Program-made: the position numbers and the translations under genes | The notes under the pieces: model-generated | What the model saw: only the letters and a program-made list of their open reading frames with translations | What the model was told of the DNA's origin: nothing | Databases searched by the model: none | From: an uncultured Acetatifactor sp. | GTDB taxonomy: Bacteria > Bacillota > Clostridia > Lachnospirales > Lachnospiraceae | Assembly (NCBI GenBank): GCA_910577665.1 | Contig: CAJTOJ010000014.1 | Coordinates: 22,389-86,388 of the forward strand | Reading direction: 5' to 3' | DNA: 64,000 nt | Part shown: positions 1 through 7,916 of the stretch, in pieces | Position numbering within the stretch: position 1 is the stretch's first letter | Layout: every line of letters begins with the position of its first letter

Positions 1-85
1 TGACGGCCTGTACCATGCCCCGGCAGTTATTCTGGAACCATTTTTCCAGGCATTCTTCCTGCCATTTGTAAAGTGTCACTTCCAT
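1..85 (-). CDS. SF2 DEAD/DEAH-type helicase, N-terminal fragment
   Basis: Only the first 28 codons are in the window; the gene runs off the left edge. The start ATG at 85 follows an AGGAA Shine-Dalgarno. The peptide opens MEVTLYKWQEECLEKWF and continues RGMVQAV. Q-motif and pre-motif-I sequences of superfamily 2 helicases (XPB/type III restriction-like) have this form: hydrophobic-x-x-WQ-x-E, a short helix, then RGhVxAxTGxGKT. The ATP-binding loop itself lies outside the window. The gene is divergent from the operon beginning at 397 and shares its upstream region, so the two units may be co-regulated parts of one system. The helicase call is inference from about 28 residues. Confidence 0.6.
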   Translation of the reverse strand, partial: MEVTLYKWQEECLEKWFQNNCRGMVQAV

Positions 86-183
86 AGGGTAATTTCCTGT
101 TTGGTTTCTATGAAATCTACTGATTGCATCAATATTAGTAATACCCATTCTATCACGATTATGTATTTGTGTGTAATAAATTG

Positions 184-212
184 TTGAAAAGATACGAATT
201 TTCCTATATACT
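184..212 (+). promoter_or_regulatory. Sigma-A-type promoter for the ATPase operon
   Basis: TTGAAA at 184-189 and TATACT at 207-212 are separated by 17 bp. They lie upstream of the gene starting at 397, leaving a leader of roughly 180 nt. The leader contains a palindromic stretch around 268-300 (GTGTTGT facing ACAACAC, enclosing TGTGAC facing GTCACA) and a GAGG/CCTC hairpin near 352-371, which could be operator or attenuator elements. The whole 86-396 gap is a divergent control region. Confidence 0.55.
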
Positions 213-396
213 ATAAAGATGTTAAGTCTGCATAAATCAGTGTATACCACACAGGATGGCAAGGTGTTGTCATGCATCTGTGACATGTGTGTCACAACAC
301 GCATACATCGGGTGGAACTTTTCTGACAAAATTTTGACTGGTAGTTCGCAAGAGGATGTGAAACCCTCCTCTTTAAGCGGACACGGAGGTGTAAGA

Positions 397-1182
397 ATGA
401 ATTACGAAGCATTTTATGAGGTATTACAGCCCCGGGAAAAGGGCGTAAAAGACAGCCTGGTTTCTTTACAGAAACTGTACAAGGCGGTGAACCGGGATGC
501 AAGTAGCGGTGACATCAAGAGTCTGGCCAAGGATCTGCAGGCCATGGCAGATATGGCATTATCCCTGTCATCCCATGTGCAAGAGATGCAGGAGACAGTG
601 GAAAACTTTGATACGAAGGCTTATTTTGAGAGTGGTGAATTTGCCCAACAGATGCTGGAGGCCTGTGAAGAAAAGGGTGTGGATGTGCGGGGTGAGGCTC
701 CTGTATACGAGATGTTCCCCTACCGGGTGAGGATAGACATGGAGAACCAGGATCTCTATATGGATCGCAGGAAGGTACAGTGTATGCGGCCTGGAAGCTT
801 TGCGGAGACAGTGAAGAAAGGCCAGGAAAGATTGAACAAGGCACCTTTCAATGCCCAGACTTTTGTGAATGAGCTGGCCGATGCCTATGATCTGGCGCTG
901 CTGAAGCAGAAAAAGGCGCCGGGGACAGACATTTACCTGACTGCCCTGCACAAATATCTTGCCCCTATGAGCCGCTTCCGGAAAGATTATGACCAGCAAA
1001 GCTTTGCCTTTGATCTGGCCAGGCTGTATGCGTCCGGGGTGGAGACCACGAAGAATGGCAGGCCATACCAGTTTGGCTCCAGCAGGAAAGCGGCGGAGAA
1101 GGCAATCCGCATCCTTGACAAGGAAGGTCATGAGCAGTTCCTGGCCACCATCTGTTTTTACAAGGCAGAACAGGAGGAGTGA
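397..1182 (+). CDS. Uncharacterised protein, first gene of helicase/ATPase cluster
   Basis: A 261-residue protein. The start at 397 is chosen because GGAGGT sits just upstream at 385-390; the frame is open further upstream but has no ribosome site there. The N-terminal ~100 residues are probably helical and coiled-coil-like. A central segment (MFPYRVRIDMENQDLYMDRR, then the RPGSF segment) looks like a conserved beta-rich core, and the C-terminal part (about 150-255) is again helical. There is no signal peptide, membrane segment or catalytic motif I can name. It is followed after 61 bp by two P-loop ATPases and is divergent from a helicase, so it is probably a partner or adaptor of those ATPases. 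Function unknown. Confidence 0.75.
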   Translation: MNYEAFYEVLQPREKGVKDSLVSLQKLYKAVNRDASSGDIKSLAKDLQAMADMALSLSSHVQEMQETVENFDTKAYFESGEFAQQMLEACEEKGVDVRGEAPVYEMFPYRVRIDMENQDLYMDRRKVQCMRPGSFAETVKKGQERLNKAPFNAQTFVNELADAYDLALLKQKKAPGTDIYLTALHKYLAPMSRFRKDYDQQSFAFDLARLYASGVETTKNGRPYQFGSSRKAAEKAIRILDKEGHEQFLATICFYKAEQEE

Positions 1183-1243
1183 GAAGGGGATAACCTGCGG
1201 CAGCAGTGGATGAGGACTGACGGGTGGCGCCAGGAGCGCACGG

Positions 1244-2461
1244 ATGGGAGCAGCTATGGAAGCAGAATGGAACGAAATGGCGGGGAACACAGGCGGAGGG
1301 CAGGAAGAGATGGCCGCAGGACAGCTTACCTGTGGGATCCGGTTTTTGACGGATTTCTGGCAGGAAAAATATCTTCAGGAGTATATCCGGGATGGAGGCA
1401 GTAAGATCAAATTCGTCTCCGGACGCCTGGGAAGTGGCAAGACCCATTTTCTGGGGCTGATGGCATCCCTTGCCAGGGGAGAACAGTATAAGGTGGTTCA
1501 GTTCTCGGCAAAGGATATCTGGATGCATGACTTCAAGGAGATGTATGTGGAGATTTTCAGGCAGTGTGACATCCTTCATTGTCTGGAGGCTGTAAGTCAC
1601 CGGTTGATACGGGAGATGGGGTTTGATCCCGGGGATATCCCGGAGGGGATGAAATTTATCGACTACCTTTCCCAGAGCGGTCTGGGAGATGCACTGAACA
1701 AGCGGGAAATTCGCACCCAGCTCAGGCAGATGTTCCTGGACAACCCCATGATGGATAACAATTTTGCACTGGCATGCAGTATGCTTACGGGGAGCATACT
1801 GGGCTATCCGGTGCTGGAGGAACAGAACCGGGAGCTGCTTTTAGCCTGGCTGGAGGGAGATCGTTCCATCAAGCTTTCCCAGCTAAGGGCAATGGATTTC
1901 TATCCCGGCCGCATTACCAGGTACAATGCCAGGCACATGCTCCGCTCCCTGGCAGAGGTGGTACGTATGGGAGGATTTTCCGGATTGTATGTGTCGGTTG
2001 ATGACCTGGAGATCCTGGTGAGCCGCTCCAGTCTGGAAGCAGTCCATTACACGAAGATGAAACGGGAGGACACTTATGAGAGTATCCGGCAGCTGATTGA
2101 TGATATTGACAGCATGAAGAATATTATGTTTGTGTATGCATTTGACAGGGAGCTGATTGACAATGAGAATGCAGGGCTGAAATCCTACCAGGCCCTGTGG
2201 ATGCGGATCCAGAATGAGATTGTAGGAGAACGGTTTAACCGTTTTGCGGATGTGGTGGATCTGGATCGCCTGGCCGCCCAGGAATACAGTCTGGATGTGA
2301 TCATCGCCATCTCTGAGAGCCTGGCCAGGCAGCAGAATATTGCTGTTCTTCCTCTGGCAAGAAGCCAGGCGGAAGGAATAGTAGCCCAGGCCCGCACAGG
2401 GGCGGTTGGCATCCCGAGGCTGATCCAGATGGCAATGCAGGAGGTGAGAAGCAATGTATGA
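1244..2461 (+). CDS. BrxC/BrxD-like (DUF2791) P-loop ATPase, first copy
   Basis: A 405-residue AAA-type ATPase. Walker A is GRLGSGKTH (about residues 60-68) and Walker B is LYVSVDDLE near 247-255, followed by a helical region and a sensor-like FVYAFD stretch. Length and motif order fit the ATP-binding family known as DUF2791, whose members include BrxD and part of BrxC/PglY of BREX phage-exclusion systems. Start ATG 1244 has AGGAGCG at 1232-1238. The 3' end overlaps the next gene by 8 bp, so the two ATPases are translationally coupled and probably form a complex. Family placement is from motif reading, and a role in DNA processing or defence is inference. Confidence 0.7.
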   Translation: MGAAMEAEWNEMAGNTGGGQEEMAAGQLTCGIRFLTDFWQEKYLQEYIRDGGSKIKFVSGRLGSGKTHFLGLMASLARGEQYKVVQFSAKDIWMHDFKEMYVEIFRQCDILHCLEAVSHRLIREMGFDPGDIPEGMKFIDYLSQSGLGDALNKREIRTQLRQMFLDNPMMDNNFALACSMLTGSILGYPVLEEQNRELLLAWLEGDRSIKLSQLRAMDFYPGRITRYNARHMLRSLAEVVRMGGFSGLYVSVDDLEILVSRSSLEAVHYTKMKREDTYESIRQLIDDIDSMKNIMFVYAFDRELIDNENAGLKSYQALWMRIQNEIVGERFNRFADVVDLDRLAAQEYSLDVIIAISESLARQQNIAVLPLARSQAEGIVAQARTGAVGIPRLIQMAMQEVRSNV

Positions 2462-3638
2462 CGTAGAATCCAGGCACATCATAGAAGCGTTGCGCTCCGG
2501 CATTCCATCCCGGGCAGTGGGGCAGTATTTTTCTGAGGCCCGTCCCCGGATCATGAAGGATATCTCAGACCGGCTGGACGGGGTGTGTGAACAGGGAAAG
2601 TCAAGTGGCATGGTCATCAGCGGAAAGTACGGCGAAGGGAAGACGCATCTTCTGAATACGGTGTTCAATCTGGCCCATTCCAACAATATGGTAGTCTCCT
2701 ATCTGTCCCTGAGTAAAGAGACCCCTATGGACAAGCTATATATGGTCTATCAGAAGCTGATGCAGAACACCTACCTGCCAAAGCGCAGGCAGCCCGGTTT
2801 CCAGCAGGAGCTGGAGAAGCTGTCTGCAGGCAGTCCTGTGGCCAGTGAGATGCTGGTATATGCGGCAAAACATCTGGAGACGGACAAGCTCTATTATCTT
2901 TTCCGTTCCTATCTGAATACAGAGGATTCCGATGAGAAATTTCTCTTACAGGCGGATCTGGAAGGGGATTTTATGGCCAATGTTCCCTTGAAGCAGATCT
3001 ATAAGCGGATCTTTGGCCAGACAGTGAAGTACAATGTGAACTTCTCCAAGACCAGGCATTGCCGGGATTATTTTTCCTTTATGAGCCATCTGTTTACCCG
3101 GCTGGGATATCATGGCTGGGCGGTTCTTATAGATGAGACGGAACTGATGGGACGTCTGGGCAAGAAAGCCAGGCTGAATGCCTACCGTAACATGGCTGGT
3201 TTCCTTATGCCACAGGATGGCCTGGAGAATACCTTCAGCATTTTCGCCCTAAGTGCTTCCTACGTGGAAGACGTGATAGAAGGAAAACATGAGTACGAGA
3301 ACCTGGAGACTGTATACCCTATGGACCAGGAACCTATGCGGATGGTGATAGACCAGCTTGTGAAGGCACCACAGCTTCTGCCATTGACGAAGGCGGAGAT
3401 CAATGAAGTGCTGTGCAAGATACAGGATTTCCATGGAAAGGCATACGGATGGACACCGAACCTGCCGGTGTCGGCCCTGGAAGCATCCACCAGGCAGGGC
3501 GGATTCCTGCTGCGGACCAAGATCCGGGCAGCCATTGAGTTCCTGGATCAGCTTTACCAGTATGGAAAAGCCGGAACCACTATCATCAATGAACTGGGAG
3601 AAGAAACCTTTACGGAGGAAGTGCCAAGCATTGAGTGA
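2454..3638 (+). CDS. BrxC/BrxD-like (DUF2791) P-loop ATPase, second copy
   Basis: A 394-residue protein opening with a segment typical of BrxD-like ATPases (ALRSGIPSRAVGQYFSEAR). Walker A is GKYGEGKTH (residues 57-65) and Walker B is WAVLIDETEL near 222-231, where the acidic pair supports ATP hydrolysis. It matches DUF2791 (BREX ATP-binding family) better than its upstream neighbour does. The start overlaps the end of the first ATPase by 8 bp and has AGGAGGTGAGAAGC just before it. The gene ends only 18 bp from the convergent spoVAF. Two different ATPases of the same fold in one operon suggest a hetero-oligomer loaded on DNA. No methyltransferase, PglZ or protease gene is visible in the window, so this is not a complete BREX locus. 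Confidence 0.75.
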   Translation: MYDVESRHIIEALRSGIPSRAVGQYFSEARPRIMKDISDRLDGVCEQGKSSGMVISGKYGEGKTHLLNTVFNLAHSNNMVVSYLSLSKETPMDKLYMVYQKLMQNTYLPKRRQPGFQQELEKLSAGSPVASEMLVYAAKHLETDKLYYLFRSYLNTEDSDEKFLLQADLEGDFMANVPLKQIYKRIFGQTVKYNVNFSKTRHCRDYFSFMSHLFTRLGYHGWAVLIDETELMGRLGKKARLNAYRNMAGFLMPQDGLENTFSIFALSASYVEDVIEGKHEYENLETVYPMDQEPMRMVIDQLVKAPQLLPLTKAEINEVLCKIQDFHGKAYGWTPNLPVSALEASTRQGGFLLRTKIRAAIEFLDQLYQYGKAGTTIINELGEETFTEEVPSIE

Positions 3639-3656
3639 CCATAAAATGCGTCAGCA

Positions 3657-5105
3657 TCAAGTATGGATTTCCCCGCGATCCCACACTTTTGTGGGTTGTG
3701 CCTTGGGTGTAGGGCTGCGTAACAGCAGCCTGCCCAGGGCTTTTCCATTGAAGGGGAACAAGGGCCAGAAGTAACTGAAACCGCCGAAGGTGGGGGTGGT
3801 AGCCACGGACAGGAGTACCAGGAAGAGACCTGCCAGGAAGCCGGGTAGTCCCAGGAAACCGGTTGCGGCCACCAGGAGCATCCGGTACAGCCGGATACCG
3901 TCACTGAACTCTGTGCTGGTGAGAGACAGGGAGGACAACAGGGTCACGGCAGCGTAGAACAGCACTTCCACAGAAGCCCAGTTCATCCCCACGGCCATGT
4001 CCCCGATCAGCAGGCCCCCTACGATGGACAGGGAACCGGAGAATTTTCCGGAACTGACAGAGGAAGAATATTTGAACAGATCCAGCAGCAGTTCCACAGC
4101 CATTACATAGAAGAAGAGCCGCTGGGGGGTAATCTCTTCCTCTGCCAGGAGGCCAATACTGGCAGAAAATTCCGGGAACCAGGCACCTGCCAGCAGAAAC
4201 AGGGGCATCAGAAGCAGACTCACCGGGATGCAAAGGAATCTGATGAGTCGGAAATAGGTACCCACTGAGGGACTTTTGTAATAATCCTCCGGACTCTGGG
4301 TGAACTGGAAGATGGTGCAGGGCAGGATCATCACCAGTGGGGAATTGTCCACCAGCACCAGAATATGTCCTTCCAGCAGGTAACTACAGGCTACATCGGG
4401 TCGTTCTGTCATCTGGATGGCGGGAAGGGGATTCCACCAGCGCTTGGGCAGTAGCAGCTCCTCCAGGCTTTTGGTGCCCATGGTCAGGGAAGTGGCCTTC
4501 AGGGAGTCGATGGTATCGGTGAGCTTCCCAAGCAGTTCCCGGTTCACGGCATGTCCCAGATAGGCCACGGCTACATCGGTGTGGCTGTCTGTGCCTACAC
4601 TGTGCATGGCAAAACACAGATCGGCAGCCCGTACCCGTCTGCGGATCAGATTGGCATTGGACAGCAGGGTCTCCACGAAACCATCCCGGGATCCCCTGGT
4701 GGCCCGCTCCAGATCCGGTTCTGCAATGCTTCTGGCTGGATAGGTCCGCACATCAATCAGTATGGCCTGGGCGAATCCGTCCACAAAGAGCGCAGCCGGG
4801 CCGCTTAAGACATTCTGCAGGATGGTGTCCCAGGAGTCTGCCAGGGAGGTCTGTACATAGCCGATCTTGGCATTTACATATGCAGTAATGTCTGTGATTT
4901 CTTCTTCCTGTACATAGAGGGGATCCTGCAGGTCAGAAAGGATCTGCTGCAGGATCTCTGTTTTGCAGAAACCGTTTACTCCCAGGAAGAAGGCTCTGGT
5001 TTTTCCCAGGGTAAGGGTCCGGTGCATCAGATCAAAACTCTCTTCCAGGGGAAGCAGCCGGGACAGACAACTTATATTTTCATTCAGGCTTTGGGATAAT
5101 TTCAT
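3657..5105 (-). CDS. spoVAF: Stage V sporulation protein AF (GerA-family germination channel subunit)
   Basis: A 482-residue membrane protein of the GerA A-subunit superfamily. The N-terminal cytosolic half carries FVDGFAQAILIDVRTYPAR and TRGSRDGFVETLLSNANLIR. The C-terminal half has at least five membrane segments and ends with WPLFPFNGKALGRLLLRSP. These blocks match SpoVAF more closely than GerAA. In Bacillus, SpoVAF forms an inner-membrane channel with FigP (YqhR) that amplifies germination ion release. ATG 5105 aligns with the family N-terminus; the frame is open to 5183, but no ribosome site supports that. It stands away from any spoVA operon, next to ytaF. Transcription is likely in the late forespore (sigma-G), though I did not find a clear promoter. 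Confidence 0.85.
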   Translation of the reverse strand: MKLSQSLNENISCLSRLLPLEESFDLMHRTLTLGKTRAFFLGVNGFCKTEILQQILSDLQDPLYVQEEEITDITAYVNAKIGYVQTSLADSWDTILQNVLSGPAALFVDGFAQAILIDVRTYPARSIAEPDLERATRGSRDGFVETLLSNANLIRRRVRAADLCFAMHSVGTDSHTDVAVAYLGHAVNRELLGKLTDTIDSLKATSLTMGTKSLEELLLPKRWWNPLPAIQMTERPDVACSYLLEGHILVLVDNSPLVMILPCTIFQFTQSPEDYYKSPSVGTYFRLIRFLCIPVSLLLMPLFLLAGAWFPEFSASIGLLAEEEITPQRLFFYVMAVELLLDLFKYSSSVSSGKFSGSLSIVGGLLIGDMAVGMNWASVEVLFYAAVTLLSSLSLTSTEFSDGIRLYRMLLVAATGFLGLPGFLAGLFLVLLSVATTPTFGGFSYFWPLFPFNGKALGRLLLRSPTPKAQPTKVWDRGEIHT

Positions 5106-5391
5106 GGCTTGGTCTCGCTTTCGGGAATATTCTGGGAGCAGTGATACCTTTGCGGGCAATGGGAAAGGCCCGGGCATCTTCAATGCTGTCTGGCAGGACA
5201 GTATTGGCGGGGCATTGTTCTTCTAGGTTGCCCTGGGTGTGGGGATTTATGCATGATCGGGGACTTGGAATGAGCGAAGGAATTCGAGGACAGTTTCTGG
5301 ATGGGATATCTGTCACGGGAGATGACAGGGAGAATTATGTAAGCGAAACAGGACATTTCCTATTTCGCATAAGAGACAGAACAGAGTACAG
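5106..5391. other. Intergenic gap between spoVAF and ytaF
   Basis: No convincing gene is seen here. The stretch holds the upstream region of spoVAF, whose coding strand is the minus strand, and the end of ytaF at its right side. Open frames on both strands lack ribosome binding sites and resemble no protein I know. Confidence 0.5.
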
Positions 5392-5964
5392 TTACAGAAA
5401 AAGCTGTACCATTCCAAGGGCTATGAGCAGTGCCCCGGACAGGGGATCTGCCATGTCCCCGGCCAGTCTGAGGAGGCGGCTCTTGCCAAGGCGGTTGCCG
5501 GAGAAGAGAAACAGAAGGGAGCAGGCAAAGGTGGATATGGAGGCTGGCAGCAGCGGCAGGCCTGCCATGCTGGCGCTGAGACCGATCCCTATGTTGTTCA
5601 CTGACAGAGTGAGACTCAGTGCCAGGAGTTGGGGAAGGGATAATTTACCGGCAGGTTTTCCGGAAGAGGCCAGGTCAGATTCCTGTGGTCCCCTTAGGAG
5701 ATCCAGGATCCACTTGATGATATAGTAAATTCCCAGCAGCATCAGGATCAGGCTGCCTGCGCAGCCTCCCAGAGGAGATGGCAGGAGAGGCGTAATCTGC
5801 TGCCCGAGGCTCACGGAGAGGCAGGTGCCGGACAGGGTAATCAGGCTGATCAACAGATTCTCCCGCAGGCGGATCTGCACACCCCGCAGGCCTAAGCTGA
5901 TGCCTACCAGCAGTGCGTCCAGGCTGGCTGACACCCCGAACATAAGTGAGGAAATCAGATACAT
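5392..5964 (-). CDS. ytaF: Sporulation membrane protein YtaF (MntP-like fold)
   Basis: A 190-residue protein with about six hydrophobic segments. It begins MYLISSLMFGVSASLDALLVGISLGLRG, the signature opening of YtaF, with an acidic residue in the first helix (SASLDA) and a repeat half later (LSVNNIGIGLSASMAGL), as in the MntP/YtaF superfamily of two 3-helix repeats. YtaF is known as a forespore-expressed sporulation protein of unclear transport function. Its position upstream of and codirectional with spoVAF gives a small spore-related pair. Length is close to the family norm of about 200. Confidence 0.85.
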   Translation of the reverse strand: MYLISSLMFGVSASLDALLVGISLGLRGVQIRLRENLLISLITLSGTCLSVSLGQQITPLLPSPLGGCAGSLILMLLGIYYIIKWILDLLRGPQESDLASSGKPAGKLSLPQLLALSLTLSVNNIGIGLSASMAGLPLLPASISTFACSLLFLFSGNRLGKSRLLRLAGDMADPLSGALLIALGMVQLFL

Positions 5965-6073
5965 GGTATGTCACCTGTCTGAAAATTATGTTTTATTTAC
6001 TATATTCGGGTCGGAAAAAAGAGTGAGAGATACGCGGGATTGTTGACTTTGCTATGTTAAATCCGGGGTAAGT

Positions 6074-6167
6074 ATAGTATAATAAGTCCATATTCCAGGA
6101 AGGAAGCGGCCGTATGGCCATCCATACTATGATTGAACTGAAATCATAGTATAATAAGTCCATATTC
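6074..6167. repeat. Pair of 22-bp direct repeats with internal inverted repeat
   Basis: An identical 22-nt word occurs at 6074-6095 and 6146-6167, containing TAGTATAATAAGTCC. Between and overlapping the second copy lies an inverted repeat, TACTATGAT at 6125-6133 and ATCATAGTA at 6143-6151. The repeats are 72 bp apart and upstream of the deacetylase gene. Each copy contains a TATAAT-like -10 element, so these may be duplicated promoter or operator modules. Confidence 0.7.
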
Positions 6168-6234
6168 TAATATTTATTGGTGTGCCCGCAAGAAGGTATG
6201 TGGACACCTGGCTGAAGCGGGTAAAGAGGGGTAA

Positions 6235-6259
6235 GATTGAAAATTGAAAATTTTCAATC
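6235..6259. promoter_or_regulatory. Perfect 11-bp inverted repeat (3-nt spacer)
   Basis: GATTGAAAATT and AATTTTCAATC are separated by GAA, about 70 bp before the deacetylase start. A second pair of complementary arms (CTGCGCGGC near 6270 facing GCCGCGCAG near 6307) lies between it and the ribosome site. The AT-rich palindrome has the look of a repressor operator. The second could sequester or expose the ribosome site. Confidence 0.5.
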
Positions 6260-6329
6260 CCAGGTTTGTGTCTGCGCGGCATCCACAAACTTGACATGCG
6301 CAAAAGGCCGCGCAGAAAGGGAGTTAAAA

Positions 6330-7139
6330 ATGAGATTTGTGTATCCGCAGGGCAAGAGAAAAGCACTCACATTCAGTTATGACGATGGGCAGGATTTTGA
6401 CAGGAGACTGGCAGGACTGTTGCGGGATCACGGTATGAAGGGGACATTTCATCTGAATTCCGGGAACCTTGGACTGCACCGGGGCAGGGAAGTCTTCGTG
6501 TCAGCTTCGGAGATCCCGGAGGTGTATCAGGGGCATGAGGTGGCCTGTCACGGTGTCTGGCACAGGAACCCGCCCACCATCACCAGGCAGCAGATGGTGT
6601 TGGAGATCCAGGAGGACAGAAAGGCGCTGGAGAAGATTACCGGAGGCCTGGTGCAGGGGATGTCCTATGCTTTCGGCAATTATAACAAGGAGATCATGGA
6701 GCTTGCCAGATCCCTGGGGATTCGCTATTCCCGCACAGTGCAGGAAACAGGGAATTTTTTCCCGCCATCGGACTTCCTGGAGTGGCATCCTACCTGCCAT
6801 CATAATAGCCATTTGCTGGAATTGGGGGACGGTTTTCTGGATGTGCCGGGGTTCTATGAACTTCCGGTGATGTATGTGTGGGGACATAGTTTTGAGTTCG
6901 GCTGGTCCGGAGACTGGAGCGTCATAGAAGCGTTTGTGGAGAAAATGGCCGGAAAGGAGGACATCTGGTATGCCACCAACGGGGAGATCTGCAACTATAT
7001 CCAGGCTGTGAGAGGACAGGAATTCTCTGCGGACGGCTGTGTCATGCACAATCCCACGGCTACCAGCGTATGGGTGGGCGTAAAGGGAAGTTTTCTGGAA
7101 GTGGCGCCGGGTGAAACCAGGGAAATCGGGGAATTATAA
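6330..7139 (+). CDS. Polysaccharide deacetylase (NodB homology, CE4-like)
   Basis: A 269-residue protein. The start at 6330 is set by AAAGGGAG at 6316-6323. NodB motif 1 is TFSYDDGQD (DD at 18-19) and motif 2 is HGVWH (H74, H78), giving the Asp-His-His metal triad of carbohydrate esterase family 4. Later FGNYN and the YVWGHSFEF segment correspond to motifs 3-5. Such enzymes remove N-acetyl groups from GlcNAc or MurNAc residues or related glycans. There is no signal peptide, so it probably acts in the cytoplasm on imported or precursor sugars, unlike secreted peptidoglycan deacetylases. It is preceded by the direct and inverted repeats at 6074-6259. Confidence 0.8.
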   Translation: MRFVYPQGKRKALTFSYDDGQDFDRRLAGLLRDHGMKGTFHLNSGNLGLHRGREVFVSASEIPEVYQGHEVACHGVWHRNPPTITRQQMVLEIQEDRKALEKITGGLVQGMSYAFGNYNKEIMELARSLGIRYSRTVQETGNFFPPSDFLEWHPTCHHNSHLLELGDGFLDVPGFYELPVMYVWGHSFEFGWSGDWSVIEAFVEKMAGKEDIWYATNGEICNYIQAVRGQEFSADGCVMHNPTATSVWVGVKGSFLEVAPGETREIGEL

Positions 7140-7181
7140 GGAGAGTCACATAGTATCAATAGAAGGAACAGCATGGATGCA

Positions 7182-7316
7182 GTTGCTGTTCACAGGTGCC
7201 ACCGCGAGGTGTTTTCACACGCCCTTTGTGTGACAAACCCGAGACTGTCGTGCGCCAAAACGCCTGCATTTGGCGTTTTGTGTGCATATGTTGCTGTGAA
7301 CGGAGTGAACAGTAAC
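7182..7316. repeat. Dispersed ~135-bp intergenic repeat, copy A
   Basis: The element is bounded by GTTGCTGTTCAC (7182-7193) and GTGAACAGTAAC (7305-7316), which are inverted copies of each other apart from one base pair. Inside are a CACAC/GTGTG hairpin and a 9-bp perfect hairpin, CAAAACGCC (7256-7264) with GGCGTTTTG (7272-7280). A closely similar element lies at 20071-20209, and half copies occur near 28650 and 28988. There is no coding capacity, so this looks like a MITE- or REP-like element. It sits just ahead of ywlG. Confidence 0.7.
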
Positions 7317-7352
7317 TGGATGCAGTCTTCGAGCATCCATATGGAGGTGAAA

Positions 7353-7916
7353 ATGTTGACAGAGGATATGGCCATGATCGGTGATGAGGCGTATGGGGCG
7401 GCCAAGGAGCTGCTTGAACGTGCAGGCCTTAAGGAAGGGGAGATTCTGGTGGTGGGCTGCTCTACCAGCGAGGTGGGAGGGGCCGGCATCGGCACCTTTT
7501 CCAGCCCGGAGCTGGCGGAGGTGGTCTTCGGCGGCATCTACCAGGCAACCCAGGAGGCGGGAGTGTACCTGGCAGCCCAGTGCTGCGAGCATTTGAACCG
7601 CGCCCTGGTTCTGGAGCAGGAGGCGGCCCGGGTGTACGGCTATGAAGTGGTAAATGTGGTGCCGCAGCCCAAAGCGGGGGGATCCTTTGCTACTTCTGCC
7701 TACAAGGCCTTTGAACATCCTGTGGCAGTGGAACACATTAAGGCCCATGCAGGGATCGATATTGGGGATACCTTGATCGGGATGCATCTTAGGGAGGTGG
7801 CGGTGCCGGTGCGGATCCGCACGGCTCAGATCGGGGACGCCCATGTGACATGTGCCCGCACCAGGCCCAGGTTTATCGGCGGCAGCAGGGCAATGTACGA
7901 TGAAGGGATGCTGTGA
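7353..7916 (+). CDS. ywlG: UPF0340 / TIGR01440 family protein (YwlG)
   Basis: A 187-residue cytosolic protein. Start 7353 follows GGAGGTGA at 7343-7350. Recognisable family blocks are VVGCSTSEVGG near 30-42, the CCEHLNRAL segment near 82-90, the PQPKAGGSFATSAY segment and GDTLIGMHLR. The family (DUF436) is widespread in Bacillota and has no established biochemical role. Its fold has been compared with alpha/beta hydrolase-like or thiamine-related proteins, but that is not secure. Length is exactly typical. The dispersed repeat at 7182-7316 lies in its leader and may affect its expression. Confidence 0.85.
   Translation: MLTEDMAMIGDEAYGAAKELLERAGLKEGEILVVGCSTSEVGGAGIGTFSSPELAEVVFGGIYQATQEAGVYLAAQCCEHLNRALVLEQEAARVYGYEVVNVVPQPKAGGSFATSAYKAFEHPVAVEHIKAHAGIDIGDTLIGMHLREVAVPVRIRTAQIGDAHVTCARTRPRFIGGSRAMYDEGML

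Noticed and set aside
965..1600. Minus-strand open frame over the first two plus-strand genes
   Set aside because: It covers the end of the 261-residue gene and the start of the first ATPase in antisense, without motifs or a ribosome site.
1..3638. Complete BREX system
   Set aside because: No PglX methyltransferase, PglZ, BrxA/B or Lon-like protease is seen; only ATPase family resemblance and a helicase start support the link.
6127..6366. Small minus-strand gene over the repeats before the deacetylase
   Set aside because: It is formed by palindromic and repeat DNA, has no ribosome site and resembles nothing.
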